From Cyclospora cayetanensis (Eukaryota; Apicomplexa; Conoidasida; Eucoccidiorida; Eimeriidae), in contig NW_020312369.1 of the NCBI RefSeq assembly GCF_002999335.1, positions 124,001-188,000 on the forward strand: a DNA stretch of 64,000 nt, given 5' to 3'. The notes under the pieces were generated by a model. The model saw nothing but the letters and a program-made list of their open reading frames with translations, did not search any database and had not been told where the DNA came from. The first letter of the stretch is position 1. Every line of letters starts with the position of its first letter. Both the position numbers and the translations under genes were made by a program. Positions 55,794 through 64,000 of the stretch are shown piece after piece.

Positions 55794-58700
55794 ATGGATG
55801 TTTGCATCAATCACGCCATCAGCAGGGAGAGGCCGTCCTCGCTTGCCCGGCTGTATGCAGACCCCAGGGGCAGAGCCGTCCGCTGTTTTGCAGTGAGTCA
55901 GACAGGCGCAGTGGCGGCGATTTGTCTGGAGCCGTACAGCGCTGCAGCTCTCGCGGCTGCTTCAGAGCAGTGCAAAACAACAAGGGGGGAAGGCCTTTCT
56001 GGATCGAGCGCTCCCGCCTCGAAGAGGCCCTCGGAGACACTTCCAAAATCCTCCGAGGCACAGGCGCGACGGCGACTTCAGACAGCCGAACCCTTGCAGC
56101 GGGAAGCAGCGGCACATTTTCTTCACGAGGCAGAGAGCTCGCCGCGCTCAGCCTCGTCCGTGCGAGAGCGGAAGAATGAGCAGCGAGCTCACAGTGCCGA
56201 GCATTTCCAAGCAGCTTCGGGGAGAGATCCTCTGGAGATTCCAAAGGAGGCGAAAAACAGCCGCCACACAGAGGCCGCCTCGGAGTCGCTTCCTCATGCT
56301 GATTCTCCAGCTGATGAGGACTCCTACTACGCCGCGCGGAGGCTGCGGAGTCGTGCCGCAAGAAAGGCAGCAGCATCAGCATCAGTAGCAGTAGGAGGGG
56401 GAAAGAACTCTCGCTCTGAAAGCCCCTCTGCCGCTCCTGTATGTCTGCAGAAAAGCTCTTCTTCTCCGCAGCACCGAGACGCAGAGCTGCTGCCACTGCG
56501 AGACGGCCGTGGCAGATGCAGGGACGCTGCAGCGGCACTGAAAAGATCGCCTTGGCTCTTTGAGAGCGCCGCTTCTAGCTGGGAAACTTCGGCAGCCTCC
56601 GAATCCTCTCCAGGATGCGGGAAGAATGAGGAGAAGGGAGCGCTGCTTGATGAGGCCAGCAGCGGCTACCTCCCTGCTGCTACGACGCTTGTTACAGGGG
56701 CTGACGATCCGCGAGTGGCAAGCCGTCCCCAAAGACAGCTTCCCCTGCGCCTTTCCTCCCCCCCTGCCGTGCAGCAGGAGGACGTCGAGGCGGGGTGCAT
56801 CGTTCTTGTTGATACACGGCATTTGTTGCCGGTGTGGGAAATGCCGCTTGCGAGCTCCCCCGCGCCGACTGAGGCAGACAGGCTGCTTCAGCCGATACGC
56901 TGCTGCTGCTGCTGCTGCAATCGATGTCACTTAGGCCTCTGCGTTCGCTGCCGTCGCGAAGGCAGCGAACGCAGCGAAGACAGCGCGTCTGCATCTCCGG
57001 AGGCAGCAGTAGTAGCAGCAGCAGTTGCAGAGACAAGTTCACGCGCCTTTCACTGCTCATCTCTCTCCTTTGACTGCGGAGATATCTGCCTCACGCTGGT
57101 AGACACTCGGGGGACTGTCGAGTTGATTGCTCTACGGCCGCTAGTTGCTGGCACCAGAAGGACGCCCGTGCGAAGCTCCTTTGAAGCGTCGCAAGAGGCT
57201 TCGAATGCATCGCAGGCAGCGGCGGCTGCAGCGCATGCTTCAGAGTACCCCCTCGATTACGCTGCAGCAGAGCCAGCAGCAGCAGCTCCTGCTGCTGTCT
57301 CTACAGTCACTACAGCCGTTGAGGGGCACTACCCCCAACGACTGGCGCGGCTCGAGCTCTGCCCTCCCGAGGTTGTTGGGGGATCTGCGCTCGCCTTTTT
57401 TCGCCTCCTTAGGCTGGGGAAAATCGGCAGCGAGGCTCAGCATGCCGCTCTCCTCTCCTCGCAATGGGTGATCGACGCTTGGGGGGGGCCTACATGCAGC
57501 GTGGGGAGAGAAGAAGTTCGCGCCAAAGCCCCTCTTCAGGGAGAGGCTGAAGGCTTCTCGAGCAGCGCAGCAGGCGACAAGGCCGCTGCAGAAGCCGGAG
57601 GCTTTGGCTGCAACGGAGCAGCTAAAGACGACGTTTTTTCTGCGGAAGAACTCGTGCAAACTTCGCACGAAAGCCCCGCCTTGCTGTTCTCCCTTGAGGA
57701 AAAGGATTCGTGGGATCGCGATCCTCTCTCCCCCCGCTCCCTTCCTCCCTTCGGCGGCCCCTACTGCTACGCAGAGGCTTTGCTGCAGTTCTCAGGAGCG
57801 CCGCCTCTCAGACTGCTGCTAGACTTCTCGGGAAAGAGGACTTTGCGCTGCGTGTCACTTCTGTCTTTGGACTTGGCCTTGAGTTGCTTGACATTCGCAG
57901 CTCCTGCTGCGTCTTCAAGCGCTCGCAGCGCCGCGCAGCCACAGCTGCCACAAGGCGACGCCTCAGAAACAGCAGCAGCAGCAGCAGCGGGAAGAGGGGC
58001 CCCCTATGACAGTAAGGGCGGCTCTCCCTTGGAGCCAAGGGACGTGCGAGAGGGGGAACGTTTGGAGGAGAGCTCTCCGCCTTCTCTCGGTATGCAACCG
58101 AAGTCTCAACAGCAACAGCAGCAACCGCTCGAAGGTTCCCTCCAACAACAACAAGAGCAAGAGCAGCAACAGCGATACCAGCTGCAACAACAGCAGCAGG
58201 GAGAGCAGGGCATGCAAAGACCTCCCCAACAGCCGACTGGCTTCCAGCGCACGGGAAGCCTCAATAAGAAGTCAGGGGGGGGAAAGAAGCGAGACGGGAG
58301 GCATCATCAGCGAGAAACATCCGAGATAGGTGGGCTTGCAGGAGGGCCTCCTGTGGCTCCGGAGAGGGGCACTGGACGGCTGAAAAAAGGCACTTACGCC
58401 ATTGCCCTCTTCAAATATACTGTAGGCTGCTGCCTGCAATTCACCAGCGGCGTCTATCGAGGGAATTGGGCAACCTCGACTGACACGGAAGAGCTCTCCA
58501 GTGCTCCTGCTGCTCCTGCTGAGGGCTTCCCCAAATCTATCAGCCAGCTGCAGAGGGATTTCCCCGTTGCTGCGTTTCATCAGCAGCTGCAAACAGAGGG
58601 GAGGCCTCCTCTCGTGCCGCTGCCGCCTCTTCCCGCCGCTGCTGCTGCATCTGCTTCCTCATCCACGTTGAATGCAATGGGGATCTCCAAGCCAGAGAGT

Positions 58701-61700
58701 GACTGCGGCAGGTGGCTCGTGGCGATCGTGCTGCCTTGCGGGATGATTGTTGTGCTTGACCTCCATCACCGAGTGTTGGCTAGGTCAGCCGTTGCTGCCT
58801 TGCTGCTGCTGCTGCCCTGCTGCTGCTGCTGCCTTGCTGTTGTTGCTGCCTTGCTGCTGTTGCTGCCTTGCTGCTGTTGCTGCCCTGCTGCTGTTGCTGC
58901 CCTGCTGCTGTTGCTGCCTTGCTGCTGCTGCTGCCTTGCTGCTGCTGCTGCCTTGCTGCTGCATTGTGTGTGAGTGGACTTGGGAATGCGGACAGCTGCG
59001 CTTTTTGCTTCAGATACCGCTTTCCGACCCCCAAAGCGGGGTATTTCGATCGTCTGGAAGCACAAGAGGGAGGGTCCTTTCTGGTAGCTTGGAGAGAGAA
59101 GCTCTGTGTCTTGTTCTCGCTACTCCCAGCAGCAGCAGGAACAACAGCAGGGGCCGTACAGACACTGCAGGACCCTCTAGAGGCCTTCTGGAGCCTCCCC
59201 GCAGCTGACCGGATGCAACAACAGCAGCAGCAGCAACAGCAGCAACAGCAGCAACAACAACGGCAGCAAGGTGAAGGAAAGCAGGGGCAGCAGCAGTGTC
59301 GCGTGCAAGCCATCATGGATCAGCAGCAGCCTGCCGAATCGATGCAAAGGCAGCGGCACCCGCAAGAGCAGCATGAGGAGGAGGTCGATGAGGAAAGGCA
59401 TCATGAAGGCTCCCGGAGGAGCGAAGAAGGCAGCAGCAGAAGTTGCAGTCGGAGTGCGTCAATAGGGCCATCTCCCTCAGCGAGGCGATGTTTGTATTCT
59501 CGAGAAAAGAAGGGGCTGCATACCGCTCGAGATCTCCTGCAGGGTGAGAGACAGAGACACCTTCAAGTGCCATCACCGCATGCTTGCCCGCCTGCCAGAT
59601 CGGATTGCTGCTAGTGTGCAGCGCTCTTACTAGCCAGCGATATGTATTCAGCTAGCCAGCTAGCCAGCTATATGAGCGATTGCAAGCGAAGCAGCAGTCC
59701 GTAAGATCCCTTGCCAGATTGGGTGGGAGCGCCAGCAGAACACGATTTGCCGGCTTAGCGAGAGACTGTCCCTCCTCCTGCAGCAGCAGCTTTTTAGAAA
59801 AGAAGCCGTCTTCACCTGGGGTGTGTCGTCGCAAAGGCTTCTTAGAAGCAGCTGCGCGCTGGGCCTTTAGGGCAGCCGTTCTCCGTGCGGCAAGCTCTCC
59901 AGGAGCATCATCCTGGTATGCTGGTGCTTCCTAATGCCTCTGTCTGCAAGGGGAAGATGCAGACTCTTCTGCCAATTACGTTTCCGCCTTGCGTGCTTGC
60001 GACAACAACGTGCAGGAAAGGGTCTTGCAGGCATCTCTTCGGGGGGCAGTTGCGAAAGAAGTGGCACTTCTATTAGTGGTGGAGGAGCTGCTCAGCGTGG
60101 TCTGCGGTGTTCCTCTCTCTCCGCCTCCCGCGCCGCAGCAGCAGAGGAAAAGGATCTTTTGTCTCTTCGAGTGCAGGGGGAGCTGCCTGTGGGGGCACGC
60201 TATGGACAAAGCGGCGCTAAGATGGAACGTTTTTCCATCCTCACCTTTTCCAAGGATCCAATGCTGCAGTGGCTCGCCATTGTTTCTCGCAAGGGGATTG
60301 TACGATTTCTCCACGTGTCCACATGTCTCTCTGTTTGTCTCTGTCTTTCTGTTTGTCTCTGTCTTTCTGTTTGTCTCTCTCTGTCTGTTTGTCTCTCTCT
60401 CTCTCTCTCGCATGCACGCCTCCTTTACCTCTCTCGTGGCCGCTGTTATTGCTGTGCTCCTTCCTCCGCCCTCTGCCTGTCTGTCTGTATCCACAACGTC
60501 TTCCACAGTCTCCACGGGAAGTTCACCGAATGCAAAGTTCGTGCATCTTTGGTCGGGGGGGAGACGGGAGTGGGGGGGACGACCAACGGGAGCTCTTGAG
60601 TGCCCCTCTCCTGCGTATGTCACGATCCTCTTCGCAAGTGCTTCTTGGCTTGTCTGTACAGGCCTTCGGGCATGCGTGGTGTTGTCTGTCTTTCGTGCTT
60701 TCCTGCTTGCGTCTGTCTGTCTGCAAGCATGCGTGTTTGGGGTGGTTGCTCTTCTCAGACGGAAAAAGTGCTCTACTTCCTGCATCTGAAGGCCCCTGGT
60801 CAGCGCGGTGTCTCCCTGAAGGAGCTGCGCTTAGAGACGGCCTTCCTCCCGATGATCCTTCAGGTATTTTTAGTGTCTCTATATAGACTTTTGTCTTCCT
60901 GCCAGTCTGTCTCTTCGCGGAGCTTCCTCACGCCGTGTGCGCCTTATCCATCCTGTGCAACAGTCCTGGTTTCCTTGTCCCTTCCACTCACTTTGTGCAT
61001 TCTCGTACAATTGTTGACCCTCACAGACGTACAGACAGATATACAGACATAGTTGTACATGTACACAGTCATACTTTTACATGCACACGACATACATTCA
61101 CATACACATACGTACACACAAACATATACAGATATACATACAGAAATATACAGACATACACACAGACATACACAAACAGATACAGAAGTACACAAGCATA
61201 TACAGACATACACACAGACACATACAGACATACACACAGACATATACAGACATACACAGACAGATACAGAAATACACAAACATACACACAGACATACACA
61301 CAGACATACACATACACACAAACATGTACAGAAATACACAAACATACACACAGACACACACACAGACATATGCAGACACACAAACATATACAGACACATA
61401 CACACAGACATACACACCGACATATGCAGACACATGCACATACACATACTCATACACACACCTACACGTACACCTACAGCTACAGCTACAGCTACTTCTT
61501 TGTCTTTGCTGTGATGTCGCAGATGGAATGGATTCCACGTGCCAACGCCTCGCTGTTGGTCCTCCCCGAGCATCGCCGCTTTTTGGGCTGCCTGAGACAT
61601 GTGTCTTCTCCGCATTCCGAGGTGTGCTTTGTCCAGCCATATATTCATTTCCCCCCGTGCAGCAGCAACAAGCAAGACTTGGAGGCTCCATGGGATTTCG

Positions 61701-63659
61701 ACCTGGGAAGCAGCAGCAGTAGTGGTGGTAGCGAGGCGGAAGAGAGTGGACTGCGCAAACGAAGGCAGCGCTCGGAGAGGGGATCTCCGGGAAGGCGGCA
61801 TGAGAGGCTGTCGTGTTTGCACAATCACTTGGCTCTCAAGACGCAAGGCTCTTCCCTTGAAGCTTTGCGTTCGCTTCAAGGGGCCCCCCCGTCCGCATGG
61901 CTGTCTCTCCAGGAAGCAGAGCGGCAGCAGCAGCCGTCGGGTAGGGAGAGACAACCTGGGAGCAGAAGGGGTCTTTCTTAGTGTCTTGCAGTTTACGCCT
62001 TTCTCTCTCTCTGGAAAATTTGGGCGTGTACTTCTTCAACATGTGCTGACTGACCTTGGGCCGAGTCTTTTCGCTTCTGTGTGCTGCTGCGTCTTTGAAG
62101 TGCGTCTTCTTTACTAAAAAGTGTATGTTGTTGATTCTTTTCCTCGGCAGAACAAGCGTGTGAGCGCTCCTGTTTTGCCGCGCGATGTTGTTGCTGTTGA
62201 GTCTTCTCCATGCGGTGGTGTTGCTGTTGAGTCTTCTCCATGCGGTGGTGTTGCTGTCGAGTCTTCTCCATGCGGTGGTGTTGCTGTCGAGTCTTCTCCA
62301 TGCGGTGGTGTTGCTGTTGAGTCTTCTCCATGCAGTGGTGTTGCGGTTGAGTCTTTGTGCCAGTGTCGGTCCTATGGCTCTGGAGTTTTCGCATTTCGTG
62401 TGTTTGTCTATCCCTGCTTCTCCGCAGGCCCCTTTCGTCACCGCCAGTCCTTTTCCGCCTTCGCCGCCTCTCTGGGGGGACGCAAGCAGCAAGACGCGCA
62501 ACGGGATGCTCAACTAGCGCTGCTGTATGCGTCGTATCTCAGGGGAGAGACTCTTCAGCAGCCAGCTGCTCGTTTCCCGACCGACTTTCTTCTCCGAGAC
62601 AATGATCTCTGCCAGCCTCTGTACAGGATTCACGGGGTGTATGGACCTTCAGCGTTTCCGAGTGCGCCTTGTGGGGGAGGGAGTGGCGTCGGCGGCTGCT
62701 GCTGCTGCGTGGAGAGGCTCCCCAGAGGAGACCTTATCGACGTTAGCCAGCCGATGAGTGCATGGGGTTATGTCGAGGCTGCGCTGCAGATGCAAGTCGA
62801 CCGTAAAGGGGGCGCTCTGCATGCTGACAGGAGGCGTCCAGATACGCCGACTTCACGCAGATCTGCCGCTCGATTGCTCCGCGTGGCAGGGCGCTTGAGG
62901 GCGATCCTGCAGGAGCCGCGTGCTTCTCCGGATGATCCTCAAAGGCCTTTGTCTCTGGACAAAGCTCCGCAGGCACAAGAGGAGATTGCGCCTCAGGCGA
63001 TCGGAAAGCCGTCCTCCGGCTCTCCTGCGATTCGCGCCACGACTAACGAGGACGCGCACGCATCTAGACGAGCCGATCTGCAAGGGTCTTGCCCGCACTG
63101 GCGGCTTCAGGGAGAAATTCCAAACGGCGTCGAAGCAGCGGGAGCAGCTGCAGCTGCAGGACCAGTGCCGCCCCTCCTACCGCCATCTACGCCGCGTCTT
63201 CCAAGGCTGCAGGATGTTCTTGCGAGTCTGCGGCGAAAGCAGCCCGCCTCGTCTCTGCCTCCCGCCCTGAGACATAGCCGACCAACACTGCCGACGCGCT
63301 TCTCCCTCGCGGAGCTCTTGACGGAGAAGGATGCGCAGCTGGCAGCGGCGCAAGCCATGTCCGAGGCAGACTCGCCAGACACGGAGTGGTGGAACAGACT
63401 CAGGATGCTGGCGAGCTCCCGCGGAGACTGTAGAGGAGCAGGTACTCGAGAGCCTGAGGCGCTCGCAGGCGGGCATGCCTCCCAGTGGGAGGAGTGCCAC
63501 TTGCAGTCCGCTGAGGATTGTGAAGCCCTCACGTATGACGATCTGGTAAAAGCGCAACTCTACTGGGGAGATCCCCTTGTACTTTCGGGGCGGAAATATC
63601 GAAACAATTGGCAGCTCCCGGTTGTGTGGGGTTCTGAACTGCCAGAAGAGGCCACGTGA
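55794..63659 (+). CDS. Very large beta-propeller-like protein, family not recognised
   Basis: Proposed exons: 55794-58783, 59014-59543, (59951-60106, uncertain), 60139-60314, 60759-60863, 61523-61940, 62428-63659; 1868 aa with the uncertain exon, 1816 without, both in frame. Several segments have the 'hydrophobic strand, small-Gly turn, strand' form of WD-like blades: 'CFAVSQTGAVAAICL' (start), 'CLTLVDTRGTVELIAL' (about 427), 'WLVAIVLPCGMIVVLDL' (about 975) and 'WLAIVSRKGIVRFLH' (exon 4). Between them are long Ser/Ala/Gln-rich inserts. The C-terminal exon ends in a well-structured stretch 'YDDLVKAQLYWGDPLVLSGR'. I cannot name the family; an intracellular scaffold or trafficking subunit with an N-terminal propeller is possible. 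Introns 1, 4, 5 and 6 carry tandem repeats. The 62.2-kb repeat could be exonic if the last exon starts at 62152. Confidence 0.7.
58790..58970 (+). repeat. CTG/CCTTG minisatellite filling an intron
   Basis: Units of TTGCTGCTGYTGCTGCC repeated about ten times, making up most of intron 58784-59013 of the propeller gene. All frames through it are open and read as Leu/Cys/Ala repeats, which makes the exon falsely appear to extend to 58973. Confidence 0.9.
60320..60415 (+). repeat. (TCTGTTTGTC)n repeat in intron
   Basis: Units of gtttgtctctgtctttct, inside intron 60315-60758 of the propeller gene. Confidence 0.9.
61020..61495 (+). repeat. ACATACACACAG-type minisatellite in intron
   Basis: Nearly 480 bases of ACACAGACATA and CATACAGA units in intron 60864-61522, ending with CTACAG units just before the acceptor. 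Open frames here (Thr/His/Tyr/Gln) are not genes. Confidence 0.9.
62187..62358 (+). repeat. 30-bp tandem repeat, five full copies and a partial
   Basis: Unit gtgttgctgttgagtcttct plus ccatgcggtg, with T/C change at one position. In the plus frame it codes a ten-residue repeat 'VAVESSPCGG'. The preferred model places it in the last intron, but the frame is open through it and the unit length is a multiple of three. Confidence 0.9.
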
Positions 63660-64000
63660 AGCGCGCCTGCTGCTGTGGCATTTTTGGGCAGGCACAGGCA
63701 CCTTGCGTCTGTGTCTGTCTGCTTGCGCTTCCCCACCGCGTGGCTGTGTGTCGCCTTCTGTACCCCAACGGGCTATGCAGCAGCCCTCGTGTGATGTGTG
63801 CAGCAGTACTGCGTGCTGCCGCAAATGCTCAGAAATAAGGGGGGCACACAGACGGCACCGAGAGAGTGCCTAAGCCTACGGGGGGGCGGCCTGCGTAGGG
63901 AGCCTGAGCGGCCTGTAACAACCTGGCAGCAGAGTAGAAGACACTGCAAAGCACTGACTGTAGACTCGCGTTTGGCAGCTCCTGCTGCACCCTCGAGGCT
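63660..64000. other. 3' flank of the propeller gene
   Basis: Downstream of the stop at 63659. No further gene is supported before the window ends. Confidence 0.5.

Noticed and set aside
58784..59013. Extension of the propeller exon as a Leu/Cys/Ala repeat protein
   Set aside because: The repeat is open in all frames, lies between good splice sites, and the flanking exons join in phase without it.
61020..61495. His/Thr/Tyr and Val/Cys repeat proteins
   Set aside because: Pure tandem-repeat translation inside an intron; no start context or flanking domain.
62187..62358. CRISPR-like array
   Set aside because: The copies are contiguous without unique spacers, and the host is a eukaryote; it is a simple tandem repeat.

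Overview
The window reads as nuclear DNA of an apicomplexan, most likely a coccidian of the genus Eimeria (Cyclospora is the main alternative). The reasons are intron-rich genes with GT-AG splice sites, very dense CAG/CTG repeats read as poly-Gln/Ala/Ser, two genes whose proteins start with bipartite apicoplast-type leaders (TypA and NFU), RAP-type and CCCH-type proteins typical of the phylum, and an alternation of repeat-rich gene blocks with a long repeat-poor stretch, as described for Eimeria chromosomes (R and P segments). Nothing here could be searched against a database, so the genus is an inference.

Layout. 1-25.1 kb is CAG-rich and gene-dense: the 5' part of an ABCG-type transporter (-, runs off the left edge), TypA/BipA translational GTPase (+, 13 exons, 832 aa), a RAP-domain organellar RNA-binding protein (-, 10 exons, about 852 aa), DRG1 GTPase (+, 5 exons, 367 aa), an unrecognised protein with a mitochondrion-like N-terminus (-, 7 exons, 488 aa) and a long Q/E/K-rich coiled-coil protein (-, at least 3 exons). 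25.1-48 kb is mostly repeat-poor and nearly gene-free. It holds a decayed Ty3/gypsy-type retroelement (-, RT, RNase H and integrase recognisable), related leader/gag fragments at 29.4, 30.1-30.6, 37.4 and 45.9-46.7 kb, and one intact gene, a carbonyl-reductase-like SDR (-, 7 exons, 281 aa). An island of CAG-rich sequence at about 31-36 kb carries a single-exon 1041-aa CCCH zinc-finger protein (-). 48-64 kb is gene-dense again: ribosomal protein eL19 (+, 4 exons, the first only the ATG), an apicoplast-type NFU iron-sulfur scaffold (-, 4 exons, 358 aa) and a very large beta-propeller-like protein (+, 6-7 exons, about 1.8-1.87 thousand residues). The 50.0-53.0 kb stretch between eL19 and NFU has no gene I can see.

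Exon models were built by hand from frame continuity plus splice signals; for TypA, DRG1, SDR, eL19, NFU and the 488-aa gene every junction keeps phase and the total is a whole number of codons. Two introns (ABCG, NFU) appear to be GC-AG introns with the same donor G|GCAAGC. Many introns carry micro- or minisatellites.

Functionally the genes do not form one pathway. TypA and NFU point to apicoplast translation and Fe-S assembly, the RAP protein and the 488-aa protein probably serve an organelle (likely the mitochondrion), and DRG1 and eL19 belong to cytosolic translation. The most unusual part is the retroelement graveyard and its relation to the intact SDR gene and to the CAG-rich/CAG-poor segmentation.
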